Below, piece after piece: positions 44,813 through 54,643 of a stretch of 64,000 nt of DNA; within the stretch, counting starts at the first letter, position 1; each line of letters starts with the position of its first letter. The stretch comes from Lachnospira sp. (GTDB lineage: Bacteria; Bacillota; Clostridia; Lachnospirales; Lachnospiraceae): the NCBI GenBank assembly GCA_017621205.1, contig JAGATQ010000027.1:50608-114607 (forward strand). The letters run 5' to 3'. The position numbers were made by a program, and so were the translations under genes. The notes beneath the pieces are model-generated. The model was not told the DNA's origin. It worked only from the letters and a program-made list of their open reading frames with translations, and made no database searches.

Positions 44813-45487
44813 ATGCTGGCAATTTTATATATTAAAATGCAGTGGGCCAAGGAGAACCGTACCCCAGCTGGTTCCCGGCAAAGACAACAATACTATAAGC
44901 CAGTTATGATAGAGCCGGATGTCGCACTATCGGGTGAAGGAATTTTTGTAAAAAAATGTAATTACCTGCAGCAGGGAGAAGAGATTCTATATGATGTAGA
45001 AATTTGTGAAACGCTGGAGAAGCAATTATATGAAGAGAATATTGGGACAGCCTTTACTGGCAGAAAAGAGCATGAGCAGAAAATGGCACAATACCGGAAC
45101 AACCGTATCAGACGTGACAAGGGAGCGTTTTTAAGTGCTGATAAGCTTGCAATTCCCTGTATAGAAATCGTAGAGGAAGCAGAGCAATGCTATCGGATAA
45201 AATGGTTCGATGGTGACCGGGGGTTGCCAAGGAGACGGGGAGGCAATGAGGATTTATATGTAAAGGGGGCGAAGCTCTCGGGTCGGGTCAATACACTTAA
45301 TGAGACTGCATTTATTTTAAAGGAGGGGGAATCGGGCGTATTAAAATATAATTATCGTCTCACCTCCTATGATGGTCAATGGTATGAGTGTTATTATGTC
45401 TATGTAGTGAATACCCGCAAGTTATCTGTGGATATCTTTATAAGAGATTATACCTATACCTATAACCAGCTTGCAGACTTGTTTTAG
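44813..45487 (+). CDS. Hypothetical protein
   Basis: A 224-residue protein with mixed beta-rich content (GVLKYNYRLTSYDGQWYECY near the C-terminus) and a basic central stretch (KMAQYRNNRIRRDKG). No signal peptide or membrane segment is visible, and no family is recognised. The start follows AAAGGACAAGGT and lies 17 bp after the previous gene. The neighbouring genes suggest an accessory cassette. Confidence 0.6.
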   Translation: MLAILYIKMQWAKENRTPAGSRQRQQYYKPVMIEPDVALSGEGIFVKKCNYLQQGEEILYDVEICETLEKQLYEENIGTAFTGRKEHEQKMAQYRNNRIRRDKGAFLSADKLAIPCIEIVEEAEQCYRIKWFDGDRGLPRRRGGNEDLYVKGAKLSGRVNTLNETAFILKEGESGVLKYNYRLTSYDGQWYECYYVYVVNTRKLSVDIFIRDYTYTYNQLADLF

Positions 45488-45562
45488 AAGCAGTACTGTA
45501 AATTGTTTTGCAATGACCAGAGAAAAAACAGAGAGAAAAAACAGAGAGGAAGAAAGCAACTC

Positions 45563-45736
45563 ATGAAGCAGAAAGACTTATCAGAAAAGCAGTGGGAAGA
45601 GGAACTGGTTCGCAGGATAGAGAACCTTGAGGAGAGTAATAAAAAGGTAAACAGGATGACACGAAGAGATTATATAACGGCAGGCATTATCGTGGTAGCC
45701 TGTCTGGTTGCAGTGGCAGCAGGAGCCTTTATATAA
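45563..45736 (+). CDS. Small tail-anchored membrane protein
   Basis: A 57-residue protein with a charged, probably coiled-coil N-terminal half (KQWEEELVRRIENLEESNKK) and one C-terminal membrane segment (YITAGIIVVACLVAVAAGAF). I start at ATG 45563, with AGAGGAAGAAAGC upstream, rather than 20 codons earlier. It lies 45 bp upstream of the permease-acyltransferase fusion gene and may be cotranscribed as an accessory subunit. No family recognised. Confidence 0.6.
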   Translation: MKQKDLSEKQWEEELVRRIENLEESNKKVNRMTRRDYITAGIIVVACLVAVAAGAFI

Positions 45737-45781
45737 CACAATGCGGATAAATATGTATTGACTGACAGGAGAAAAAAGACT

Positions 45782-48442
45782 ATGAAAAACATAGATGAGC
45801 AAATGGAACGGGAAGCATATCTTGGAATTCTTCCGGTTACAGGAAAAGAGAAAAAATATGGCTTTATAGATGCACTGTTGGTATTGTCGGGCTACTGCAT
45901 TGCGACATGGAGCTATACACAGGGTTCTTACCTGGCTACTTTGGTAGGGTTTAAGCAACTGTTAATCGGGGCATTTTTCGGAGCAATTCTGATGCTGATG
46001 ATTTACCAGCTTCCGGTTATTTTATCTGTGCGATATGGAATAGATATATGGATATGGCTCAGGGGCGTATTTGGAACCAAGGGCGTCAAGGTTATGACCA
46101 TTGTTATTATCCTGATTAATTTTCCATGGTACGCAGTGTGCTGTGACTTGTTTGCATCCTCCATGAATTCTTTAGCGGCATTGTTTCATATAGAGCTTCC
46201 GGCGGGAAGCCATCTCATGCTGGCGCTTTGCTGTGTCATATTGGGAACGATTCTTGCTTACCGGGGGGTTAAGACTATTACATGGGCAACGAGGATACTG
46301 GTTCCAGCATTGCTTGTGGTGGGAATCATCGTGGTAATCGTAGGATTTACCTCTGTGCCAGCTTCCGTGATATGGGAGTATGTACCAAAGGAGACAAAGC
46401 ACTCTGATTCCATTATTCCTTATATACTTTCCATTGAGGCTAATTTTGCCTTTGTCATTACTCTGGTAGGAGGAATGGCAGAGATACCAAGGCTTTGTAA
46501 AAGTGAGAAATCGGGCTATTATGCCGGAGTATTGGGACAGGGACTGGCAGGTTCGTTCTTTGTCGTGGTTGGTGCAGTTATGGCGATTGCCATGGAATAT
46601 GTAACAGGAAAGATGATAGATGATCCGACGGTTATGATGGCAACGCTATCTGTTCCTGCCCTTGGTCTGACATCTCTGTTACTGGTGGCATTTGCCAATA
46701 TTGGAACGCAGGCGGTAGGCTCTTATATCTATGGAGTGATGCTAAAATCCACCTTTAAGAAGGTGGATTACAGGATATTAGTACTGTTGCTAGGGTTGTA
46801 TGTGGGGATTCTCTGTGTGTGGGGAAAAATTGTAGAGTATTTTGGAGCATTTTTAACGATAAGTGCCTGTGTGTATGCACCATTAGCGGCATTGCTTTTT
46901 GTAGACTTTTTCTTTGTCAGAAAACAAAGACTGGATTTTTACAGTGCATACGAATTGAAAGGACATAACAGCTATGAGTATACAGGTGGATTTAATATTG
47001 TGGGCTTGTTTTGTCTTGTGGCTGGTATTGCCATATCTCTGTTGATTTATAACCCGGTAACGGGAGTAATTCATAGTGGCTTTTTCTTCCGGTTTACACC
47101 GACAGGCTGTTCTTTATTGGGGACAGGTATCTTATATTATCTGCTTAGCAGGGTGGCACCCATCAGAAGGTATATGAGAAAGGATGTCTTTGTCAATCCT
47201 GACACGAAGCCGTTTGATAGGGAAAAGAAACCGCCGAAGCAGAATCTGTTTGCCATGCCCATAATATGGATTGGCTGCTTTCTCATTACTCTGCCGGCGA
47301 GACTGCGTATCGTTAAATCCGATAAGCGGGGGATAAAGCCGCCGTTTCTTGTACTAGGGACACATCATTCGTTTACGGATTTTTTCGTAACCCCTCTGGC
47401 ATTGTTTCCCTATCGGGCAAACTATGTGTCGGAGCTTGAGGGCTTTGAAAATTATGGAGAATGGATTTACCGACAGGCGGGGTGTCTCGGAACAAGAAAA
47501 TTTGTAGACGATTTTTCATTGATTAAAAATATAAAACGGGTTATGGAACGGAAGGGAATATTGGTGTTATATCCAGAGGCGAGATATGCCAATGTCGGTA
47601 CCTCCTCCAAACTCCCCATTTCTGTTGCGAAGCTTATCAAGCTGTTAAGGGTTCCGGTAGTGACTCTGAATATGAAGGGGAATTATCTGCAGTCACCAAT
47701 CTGGAATCTGACAAAGAGGCGGGAGGCAAGATTGCATACAGATATGACCTATGCATTGACGGTTAAGGATATTGACAATATGTCGGTGCAGGAAATCTAC
47801 GACAGGATTTCCGAGCTGCTTTCTTATGATGAATATAAGTGGCAGCGGGAGACAGGGCTTAAGATAACTTATCATGAACGTGCTGAGGGCTTACATTTGC
47901 CATTATATCAATGTTATTCCTGTAAGACAGAATACAGCATGCAATCAGAAAAGGACAAGCTTATGTGTAGCTGCTGTGGTACAAGCTGGACCATGGATGA
48001 ATATGGAACACTGGTGGAGGATAAAACGGGAGCAGCGGTCTATATTCCTGACTGGTATGAATGGGAGCGGGACTTGGTAGAAAAAGAAATTGACAGAGGA
48101 GAGTATCTGCTGGATATGAAGGTAGCTGTTCATGCGCTTCCCAATGCCAAAAACTTTATTGATTGTGGAGAGGGACATATCCGGCATGATGAAAAAGGCT
48201 TTGTACTTACCTTTACGGATTATATAGATAAAGAAGAAAAGCGGCTGCTTTTTCAGACAGCCGCATTGTCCTCAATTCATACGGAGTATGATTACCGGGG
48301 AAGAGGGCAGTGTTTTGTACTTTCTACAAAGGATGATTCCTATTTCCTCTATCCCTTGGAGAAGGCATTTAATGTCACCAAGACACAATTTGCTGCCGAG
48401 TATCTGTACGAGAAAAGGAGGCGGGGCAGGTCAGGTTCCTAA
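45782..48442 (+). CDS. Fusion of NCS1-type permease with PlsC-type acyltransferase and Cys cluster
   Basis: One unbroken 886-codon frame with three parts. Residues 1-460 are a 12-segment transporter of the nucleobase:cation symporter-1 (cytosine permease-like) type: YGFIDALLVLSGYCIATWSY, GGMAEIPRLCKSEKSGYYAG, AFANIGTQAVGSYIYG. Residues about 515-665 resemble a glycerophospholipid acyltransferase: THHSFTDFF gives the HX4D motif (His528, Asp533), and LVLYPEARYANVG fits the substrate-binding FPEGxR position. Residues 711-732 hold a Cys cluster, CYSC then CSCC, followed by about 150 residues of beta-like sequence. The ATG at 45782 follows ACAGGAGAAAAAAGACT. It is convergent with the sensor kinase and overlaps it by 12 bp. 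I know of no established function for this combination. Confidence 0.8.
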   Translation: MKNIDEQMEREAYLGILPVTGKEKKYGFIDALLVLSGYCIATWSYTQGSYLATLVGFKQLLIGAFFGAILMLMIYQLPVILSVRYGIDIWIWLRGVFGTKGVKVMTIVIILINFPWYAVCCDLFASSMNSLAALFHIELPAGSHLMLALCCVILGTILAYRGVKTITWATRILVPALLVVGIIVVIVGFTSVPASVIWEYVPKETKHSDSIIPYILSIEANFAFVITLVGGMAEIPRLCKSEKSGYYAGVLGQGLAGSFFVVVGAVMAIAMEYVTGKMIDDPTVMMATLSVPALGLTSLLLVAFANIGTQAVGSYIYGVMLKSTFKKVDYRILVLLLGLYVGILCVWGKIVEYFGAFLTISACVYAPLAALLFVDFFFVRKQRLDFYSAYELKGHNSYEYTGGFNIVGLFCLVAGIAISLLIYNPVTGVIHSGFFFRFTPTGCSLLGTGILYYLLSRVAPIRRYMRKDVFVNPDTKPFDREKKPPKQNLFAMPIIWIGCFLITLPARLRIVKSDKRGIKPPFLVLGTHHSFTDFFVTPLALFPYRANYVSELEGFENYGEWIYRQAGCLGTRKFVDDFSLIKNIKRVMERKGILVLYPEARYANVGTSSKLPISVAKLIKLLRVPVVTLNMKGNYLQSPIWNLTKRREARLHTDMTYALTVKDIDNMSVQEIYDRISELLSYDEYKWQRETGLKITYHERAEGLHLPLYQCYSCKTEYSMQSEKDKLMCSCCGTSWTMDEYGTLVEDKTGAAVYIPDWYEWERDLVEKEIDRGEYLLDMKVAVHALPNAKNFIDCGEGHIRHDEKGFVLTFTDYIDKEEKRLLFQTAALSSIHTEYDYRGRGQCFVLSTKDDSYFLYPLEKAFNVTKTQFAAEYLYEKRRRGRSGS

Positions 48443-51220
48443 CAGACCGCCCATAGCCTCAAATAATTTATCAACATCAATCGGTTTTGCGATGTGGCCA
48501 TCCATTCCGCACTGCAATGCTTTCTTTTTATCCTCTTCAAAGGCATTGGCAGTCATAGCAAGGATTGGTATAGAGGAAAGCTGTTTATCTTCGAGATTCC
48601 GGATAGCCTGGGCAGCTTCGTAGCCGTTCATGACCGGCATCTGAATATCCATCAGTACCAGATTAAAATATCCGGGTGTGGACTGTTTTAGCTTATCTAG
48701 TGCTATCTGTCCATTTTCCGCAACCTCTACCTCTAAATTGGAGCTTTCCAGGATTGCTACTGCAATCTCCTGATTTAGTTCGTTATCTTCTACTAGCAGG
48801 ATGCGGTGGGTTTGGGAAATCGCCGATTTTTTCTGGTGTTGTGCCTCTTCAGACATTCTATTTGTTTCTTCTGAATGTGCTTCGGTTTCTTTGGCATTCA
48901 GATTCTGACGGAAGGCAAAGGTGACAGTAATCTCTGTTCCAACTCCTAATTCACTTTTTACTTCAATAGTGCCATTCATTAATTCGATTATATTTTTGGT
49001 AATTGCCATACCAAGACCAGTACCTTGAATACCGCTAAGAGTGGTGTTTTTCTCCCGTTCAAAGGGTTCAAAAAGATGGGAGAGAAACTCCTTGCTCATA
49101 CCGATACCGGTATCCTTAACACAAAATTCATAATAGACATAACCAGCCGGGGCTCCGGGCTGCTTGCTGACACTTAGGTTGATAGTTCCCTGTGCTTTCG
49201 TGTACTTTATTGCATTGCTCAGTAAATTTAACAGTACCTGATTCAGTCGTAGCTTGTCACAATAGATATTTTCTTCTAAAACATCTGTCATATCAATATT
49301 AAGCTCCTGCTGTTTGGCACGAATGTCCGCCTGTACAATATTCCTAAGTCCCTGAATGATATCTAACAGGCTGCATGCTTCCTCTTCAAGCTGCATTTTG
49401 CCGCTTTCTATCCGGCTCATATCCAGAACGTCGTTAATAAGGTTTAGAAGATGGTTACCCGATGTCATAATTTTATTGAGGTATTCCCTAACTTGTTCCT
49501 TATTATCAATATGGTCTGTGGCAAGGGTGGTAAATCCGATAATCGCATTCATTGGCGTTCTTATATCATGGGACATATTAGAGAGGAAAACGCTCTTTGC
49601 CTTGTTGGCACGGTTCGCCTGTAATAAGGCCTCCTCTAACAAATTCTTCTGTTCCATCTCGTTACGCGTCTCCTCGTCCACATTGCGCAATCCGAGGACA
49701 ATACCATGATTTGTTGACCATGACCCTGCCCGTACGATTTTCATTTCATAATATTCTATTTCATTATTTTGTGTTGTACGATAATTTACATAATATAGTT
49801 CTTTCTCTTCTAGTTCTTTTCTGAGCTGTTTTAGTGAGGTTGCCTTTCGGAGTAACCCCCGGTCATTTTCGTGAACAAAGGTATCTATGTAGCGTTTCAT
49901 GCCTTCCTCTAAGGGAATCTCATTTGTCTTCTCAGAATCAAACACAAAGCTGCCACTATCATTATTACGCAGTGAACGTCCCATGCCAGTGTTTAAGTCA
50001 AAATAGAAAATAAGGCTGTAATCGGTACTGAGAGCTTGTAATAAATCTGCCTGTTGCTGGTTATTTTCTTGTTCTTTTAGCTTCTGGGCTGTACAATCCA
50101 GTAGGAAACGCTGATAAAACAGAACACCATCCTCTTCTACAAGTTTTACATTGCCCATAATATAAAGTAGTTTACCGTCCTTATGTTGTACCCGGTACTC
50201 GATACTGACACTGTCTCCCTTTTTTTCGAGTGTTTTTATGCAAGCCCTTAATTTTGGTTTGTCTTCATCCAAAACGGAGGGGGCTACAATATTAAATCCC
50301 ATTGCAACTAACTCCTCCTGGGATTCATAGCCCAGAATCTTCAGAGCAGCTTCATTTACCTTCAAAATCTGTTTGCCATCTATTGTGTGACAGAGTACAC
50401 CACAGTCTAAGGTAGTGAAAATAGTCTCCAATGTATTATTTTTCTTAATAATCTCCTGTTCGTATGTACGCTCCTGAGTTACGTCTATTCCTACTCCTAA
50501 AGTTCCCATGATACTTCCGTCTATATCATATAGTGGGGATTTGTAGGTGGTGAGGAGTTTTTCGCCATCTCCTGTTTTTACAGTTTCTTCCGATACTAAA
50601 GTCTTCTTTTTCTGCATAACCTCGCGGTCTGAGGAAGAACAATCATAACCATCATTCGCTAGGTCGTTTGGGTCTACATCCCAAATGTAAAAATGGTCTC
50701 TGCCTTCTACTTGTGCCTTTGTCTTGTTAACCGTTTTACAGAAGCTGTCATTTACCTTTTTATGTATGCCGTCCTTGTCCTTATACCAGACGAGACTTGG
50801 ACTGCTGTTAATCGTAGATTCAAAATATTGATTCGTCTGCCAGTAATCCTTACTCATCTTATAGGTCTGTTGCCACTTTAAAAGGCGGAAGCGAATCTCC
50901 TCCTCTTGCATGGGAAGAGGCCAGATGTCTGTAATCTCTGGCAGGAAATCTGTAAGGTCTGCAATCTGATTTTGCCCGGCAAGGAGAATAAGCTGTGTGT
51001 TCTCGCACATGGCGTTCGTTATGGTCTGTAACATGTCTTTGACATCTGTTTCTGTTATATTAGCAAGAATGATATTCGCCTGTTTTATTAAATTGTTGTC
51101 CGGAGAGAGGCTTTCCGAAAATTCATGGGAAAAATGCTCTAGTGGTAATTGCTCTTTAGCAGCATCAAAAACGTTACACCTTTGCCCTATGAAGTAAAAA
51201 TGAAGATGACAATGATACAT
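48431..51220 (-). CDS. Hybrid sensor histidine kinase with PAS domains and receiver
   Basis: A 929-residue cytosolic sensor. Residues 1-110 look like a degenerate receiver domain. Two PAS domains follow (about 125-250, starting FESTINSSPSLVWYKDKDG, and 260-385), then a third PAS-like region (about 395-515). The dimerisation domain has SNMSHDIRTPMNAIIGF with the phospho-His. The ATPase domain has NLLSNAIKYT, VKDTGIGMS and GTGLGMAI. The C-terminal receiver (about 795-929) has ILLVEDNELNQ, LVLMDIQMPVMNG and HIAKPID. No membrane segment is seen, so the signal is intracellular. No dedicated output protein is adjacent. The ATG at 51220 has only a weak ribosome binding site. Confidence 0.92.
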   Translation of the reverse strand: MYHCHLHFYFIGQRCNVFDAAKEQLPLEHFSHEFSESLSPDNNLIKQANIILANITETDVKDMLQTITNAMCENTQLILLAGQNQIADLTDFLPEITDIWPLPMQEEEIRFRLLKWQQTYKMSKDYWQTNQYFESTINSSPSLVWYKDKDGIHKKVNDSFCKTVNKTKAQVEGRDHFYIWDVDPNDLANDGYDCSSSDREVMQKKKTLVSEETVKTGDGEKLLTTYKSPLYDIDGSIMGTLGVGIDVTQERTYEQEIIKKNNTLETIFTTLDCGVLCHTIDGKQILKVNEAALKILGYESQEELVAMGFNIVAPSVLDEDKPKLRACIKTLEKKGDSVSIEYRVQHKDGKLLYIMGNVKLVEEDGVLFYQRFLLDCTAQKLKEQENNQQQADLLQALSTDYSLIFYFDLNTGMGRSLRNNDSGSFVFDSEKTNEIPLEEGMKRYIDTFVHENDRGLLRKATSLKQLRKELEEKELYYVNYRTTQNNEIEYYEMKIVRAGSWSTNHGIVLGLRNVDEETRNEMEQKNLLEEALLQANRANKAKSVFLSNMSHDIRTPMNAIIGFTTLATDHIDNKEQVREYLNKIMTSGNHLLNLINDVLDMSRIESGKMQLEEEACSLLDIIQGLRNIVQADIRAKQQELNIDMTDVLEENIYCDKLRLNQVLLNLLSNAIKYTKAQGTINLSVSKQPGAPAGYVYYEFCVKDTGIGMSKEFLSHLFEPFEREKNTTLSGIQGTGLGMAITKNIIELMNGTIEVKSELGVGTEITVTFAFRQNLNAKETEAHSEETNRMSEEAQHQKKSAISQTHRILLVEDNELNQEIAVAILESSNLEVEVAENGQIALDKLKQSTPGYFNLVLMDIQMPVMNGYEAAQAIRNLEDKQLSSIPILAMTANAFEEDKKKALQCGMDGHIAKPIDVDKLFEAMGGLLGT

Positions 51221-51352
51221 AATCTAATACACCTACCTATCTCTACGCCCAAAATTTCTTGCAAAAATTTAAAATAGGAATCATTTAAATTGGGCAATTT
51301 TCTTACTGTTATATATACTATAGTTTAAATGATTTTCCATGTAATTACAAGT

Positions 51353-52201
51353 CTAAAACACCCTATTCTCATTTCTCCATTCCCTTGGTGATTTATCATA
51401 TAGCTTTTTAAATGCCCTTGAAAAATGCAGCTGGTTGTCATAGCCTACGGCACAGCTAATATCACCGATGGATAGCTTGGTTAGCTTTAGCAGCTCCGTT
51501 GCTTTTATCATGCGGTAAGACAGTAAAAATTGCTGCGGGGTTTTGCCGGTTGCGTCTTTAAATAGCTTACCAAAATAGCTGCGGTTCAGACCACAGACCT
51601 TGGCAATCTCCTCCACAGAAATATCATTTTGAAAATTCTGTTCTATATAGGTGAGTGCCTCACGGATATAGTAATCCTGTAACCGTTTGGCATTGGTATT
51701 CTGCTCCGGTGTGATGGAGCGGATCATTGCATCAAAAAACAGATAGAGGTGCCCAATTAAATGAAACGGGGATGCCTTACCATTGTCAACAATATAGAGC
51801 ATTTCTTCCTTCATGGTTTCCCGCAAATCTTTAAGACGGGCACGGTAAACCGGTTCATTCACAGATAAGCCGGCAATGCTTAACGCCTCTTTTACCCTGA
51901 GTCCATCGAATTCAAGCCATGTATATTCCCATGGGATTTGTTTGTCTGAAATATAGGTAGTAATCTGACCGGGAAAAATCATAAATCCTTGTCCACTTTT
52001 AATATGATAATTTCTGGTGTTGCCATTAGCATCATCTGCCAGTAATAATCCGGTGCCAGATAGGACATAATGAAATAGATAGTGATTTCTGGCAGCAGGA
52101 CCAAAAGAGTGTGCAGGAGTTGTTTTTTCCTTACCGAATTGATACAAACACAGGTCAACAAAGTTTTCATTTGGGAAAATGGAAAATTGAAAATCACTCA
52201 T
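51353..52201 (-). CDS. AraC-family transcriptional regulator of the galactoside operon
   Basis: A 282-residue regulator of the MsmR/RafR type. The N-terminal cupin sugar-binding domain has LFHYVLSGTGLLLADD, GQGFMIFPGQITTY and WEYTWLEFDG. The C-terminal double helix-turn-helix has ISVEEIAKVCGLNRSYFGKL, GKTPQQFLLSYRM and ISCAVGYDNQLHFSRAFKK with SPREWR. The start at 52201 follows AAGGAGGGCTAGCT; longer forms are rejected. It is divergent from the binding-protein gene of the galactoside operon. An inverted repeat abuts that operon's -35 region, so activation in response to an alpha-galactoside or related sugar is likely. Confidence 0.92.
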   Translation of the reverse strand: MSDFQFSIFPNENFVDLCLYQFGKEKTTPAHSFGPAARNHYLFHYVLSGTGLLLADDANGNTRNYHIKSGQGFMIFPGQITTYISDKQIPWEYTWLEFDGLRVKEALSIAGLSVNEPVYRARLKDLRETMKEEMLYIVDNGKASPFHLIGHLYLFFDAMIRSITPEQNTNAKRLQDYYIREALTYIEQNFQNDISVEEIAKVCGLNRSYFGKLFKDATGKTPQQFLLSYRMIKATELLKLTKLSIGDISCAVGYDNQLHFSRAFKKLYDKSPREWRNENRVF

Positions 52202-52270
52202 AGCTAGCCCTCCTTGCATTAAATATACCAAAATGCTAGATGATATGCAATATAAAAACAGAAAAAAGAA

Positions 52271-52303
52271 AAATGGTATAAAACATGTAGTTTTCCACCA
52301 TTT
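52271..52303. promoter_or_regulatory. Inverted repeat, candidate AraC-type operator
   Basis: AAATGGT (52271-52277) and ACCATTT (52297-52303) form a 7-bp inverted repeat separated by 19 bp in the 189-bp divergent gap, ending on the -35 region of the galactoside operon promoter. Confidence 0.5.
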
Positions 52304-52329
52304 ATGCAACGCAAAATGGGATATATAAT
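52301..52329 (+). promoter_or_regulatory. Galactoside operon promoter
   Basis: A perfect TATAAT (52324-52329) with a poor -35 (TTTATG, 52301-52306) at 17-nt spacing, 61 bp before the GTG start. A weak -35 touching an inverted repeat fits activator dependence. Confidence 0.6.
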
Positions 52330-52390
52330 GAGGTTACAAGCTTGAACAAATGCATTTGTTTTCGTAAAAAAGAAGAAAGGAGAATGCGAC

Positions 52391-53674
52391 GTGAAGAAGA
52401 AAATTAAGAAAAACACAGCACTATTTGCATGTGTGCTTATGCTCGCAGGTCTTATTACAGGCTGTGGTTCTACACAGGAAAGGTATGGTGTAACAACGGT
52501 TACAATTGTTCAGTATAAAAGAGAAGCGGTATCATTCTTTGATAAATTAGAGAAGGAATTTAATGCGTCACATGATGATATAAAGCTTAAGATTGAATCT
52601 CCGAACGACGCCATGACGATATTAAAAACACGTTTTGTCAGAGAAGATTATCCTGATATTATCGGAATTGGCGGGGATATGGATTACTCCAATTTCGTGG
52701 ATGCGGGAATTTTATCTGATGTGTCGGATTATCCCGGATTAAAATCAATTAAGCAATCGTATATTGATATTTTAGAGGGATTGGAGTTTGTTCCGACAGA
52801 GGGGATATATGGTGTTCCCTATGTGGCAAATGCTGCAGGTGTTCTTTATAACAAGGATATGTTTGAGGAGCATGGATGGAAAATTCCTACCACCTGGAGC
52901 GAGTTTATGCGTCTTTGTGAAGAGATTGAGTCACAAAATATTCAGCCGCTATATTTTGGCTTCCGTGATACCTGGACCTGTCTTGCACCGTGGAATGCAT
53001 TGGCAGTAAGTCTTGCAGATGCAGATATCAGTGCACAGGTAAATAGGAAGGAGGCAACCTATGAGGAGGCATACGACGAGGTTGCAGATAAGATTGCTGC
53101 ACTGCTTCCCTATGGACAATCAGGGCCATTTGCTTATAGCTATAATGATGCCTGTATTGCCTTTGCCAATGGAGAGACAGCAATGTATACCATCGGAAGC
53201 TATGCAGTGCCACAGATTAAATCGGTGAATCCGGATATTAATGTAGATTCCTTTGTGATGCCAGCGAGTGATAATGCAGAAGATAATGTGTTAAATTCCG
53301 GTATTGATTTACAGTTTTGTATTACGAAGGAAAGCCCCAATAAGGAGGCAGCATACGAGGTTTTGGATTTCCTGTTAGACCATGATAATATGCAGGCTTA
53401 TCTGGACGACCAGAATGCGGTGCCATGTAAGGACGAGGAATTCTCTCTTGCGAAGATGCTTTCCGGAGTGAAAAGCTATATTGAAGAAGATAAAATGGCA
53501 GATTTCCACGACCATCATTATCCGTCAGAAATGTCTGTTGATGCAATGATACAGACGTATCTAATTGGTAAGGATAAGGAAGCATTTTTGAAAAAATTCG
53601 ATAAGGATTGGATTCGTTATAACCGTGATACGATTCGCAAGGTTGAGCAGTATGAGAAGGAACACAGCAAATAG
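52391..53674 (+). CDS. Sugar ABC transporter substrate-binding lipoprotein
   Basis: A 427-residue binding protein of family 1, anchored outside the membrane. The signal peptide ends at lipobox LITGC, with the Cys at about residue 24. The mature part has the usual sugar-binder features FFDKLEKEFNASHDDIKLKI, YPDIIGIGGDMDYSNF, VPYVANAAGVLYNKDMFEEH and GWKIPTTWSEF. The start is GTG with AAAGGAG upstream. It heads an operon with two permeases and then the galactoside-degrading genes, so it most likely captures raffinose-type or other alpha-galactosides. No ATPase gene is present in the cluster. Confidence 0.93.
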   Translation: MKKKIKKNTALFACVLMLAGLITGCGSTQERYGVTTVTIVQYKREAVSFFDKLEKEFNASHDDIKLKIESPNDAMTILKTRFVREDYPDIIGIGGDMDYSNFVDAGILSDVSDYPGLKSIKQSYIDILEGLEFVPTEGIYGVPYVANAAGVLYNKDMFEEHGWKIPTTWSEFMRLCEEIESQNIQPLYFGFRDTWTCLAPWNALAVSLADADISAQVNRKEATYEEAYDEVADKIAALLPYGQSGPFAYSYNDACIAFANGETAMYTIGSYAVPQIKSVNPDINVDSFVMPASDNAEDNVLNSGIDLQFCITKESPNKEAAYEVLDFLLDHDNMQAYLDDQNAVPCKDEEFSLAKMLSGVKSYIEEDKMADFHDHHYPSEMSVDAMIQTYLIGKDKEAFLKKFDKDWIRYNRDTIRKVEQYEKEHSK

Positions 53675-53689
53675 GGAGGGGGGAAATCA

Positions 53690-54643
53690 ATGGAAGAGAA
53701 AAATTTAGAGTCTATGGAAGAGAACAAGGATATGCTGGCAGAGGAGCATGTTTCAGAGGAAGAGACACCCAAAAAGCCCCGTCGTCGTTTAGATAGGAAG
53801 CAGACCTTTATGTTAATTACAATCCCAATTGTATTTTTGTTTTTCCTGTTTAACACGCTGCCACTGCTTCAAGGTGTAATGTACAGTTTTACCAATTTCC
53901 GGGGATACGGTGACTTTGACTGGGTAGGACTTCGGAATTATGCGGATTTATTTACTGATGTCAGGGCTGGAAAGTCTTATTTGTTTACCTTCCGTCTGGC
54001 GTTGGTCGCTACCATTGTGACGAATGTATTAAGCCTTGCACTGGCGTTAGGGCTGAATGGAAAAATCAAATTTAAGAGTACCCTCAGAGGCTTTTATTTT
54101 GTTCCGAACGTGCTGGGTGCTTTGGTAGTTGGTTACATCTTCAGTTATATTTTTACCTATATTGTTCCGGCATTTTCAAAGCTCCTTGGAGGAGAAGGGG
54201 TGAGTATGCTGGCAAGCTCCAAATGGGCATGGGTAGCAATTATGATTGTGTGTGCATGGCAGGCAATTGCCATGAATACGATTATTTATATTTCCGGTTT
54301 GCAGACGGTGCCGGAGGATGTTTATGAAGCAGGTGCCATTGATGGTGCTACCGGATGGAGCAGCTTTAAGCATTTAACATTTCCTCTGATTTTACCGTTT
54401 TTTAGTATAAATCTTGTACTCTGTATGAAGAATTTCCTAATGGTATTTGACCAGATTGTGGCGATGACAAGTGGTGGTCCTGCCCAGAGTACAGAATCCA
54501 TTTCTTATCTGATTTATAAGAATGGTATGTCGGGTGGTCAGTTTGGCTTCCAGAGTGCCAATGCAGTGTTGTTCTTTGTAGTTATTGTGGTGATTTCGGT
54601 GATGCAGATGAGCTTTACCAATAAGAGAGAGGAGCAGTTGTAA
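53690..54643 (+). CDS. Sugar ABC transporter permease, MalF type
   Basis: A 317-residue permease. A charged N-terminal cytoplasmic extension (about 1-40) is followed by six membrane segments. The EAA loop that docks the ATPase is PEDVYEAGAIDGATGWSSF with KHLTFPLILP. It follows the binding-protein gene after 15 bp, with GGGAGGGGGG before the ATG. The stop and the next start share one base (TAATG), so it is translationally coupled to the second permease. Confidence 0.95.
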   Translation: MEEKNLESMEENKDMLAEEHVSEEETPKKPRRRLDRKQTFMLITIPIVFLFFLFNTLPLLQGVMYSFTNFRGYGDFDWVGLRNYADLFTDVRAGKSYLFTFRLALVATIVTNVLSLALALGLNGKIKFKSTLRGFYFVPNVLGALVVGYIFSYIFTYIVPAFSKLLGGEGVSMLASSKWAWVAIMIVCAWQAIAMNTIIYISGLQTVPEDVYEAGAIDGATGWSSFKHLTFPLILPFFSINLVLCMKNFLMVFDQIVAMTSGGPAQSTESISYLIYKNGMSGGQFGFQSANAVLFFVVIVVISVMQMSFTNKREEQL

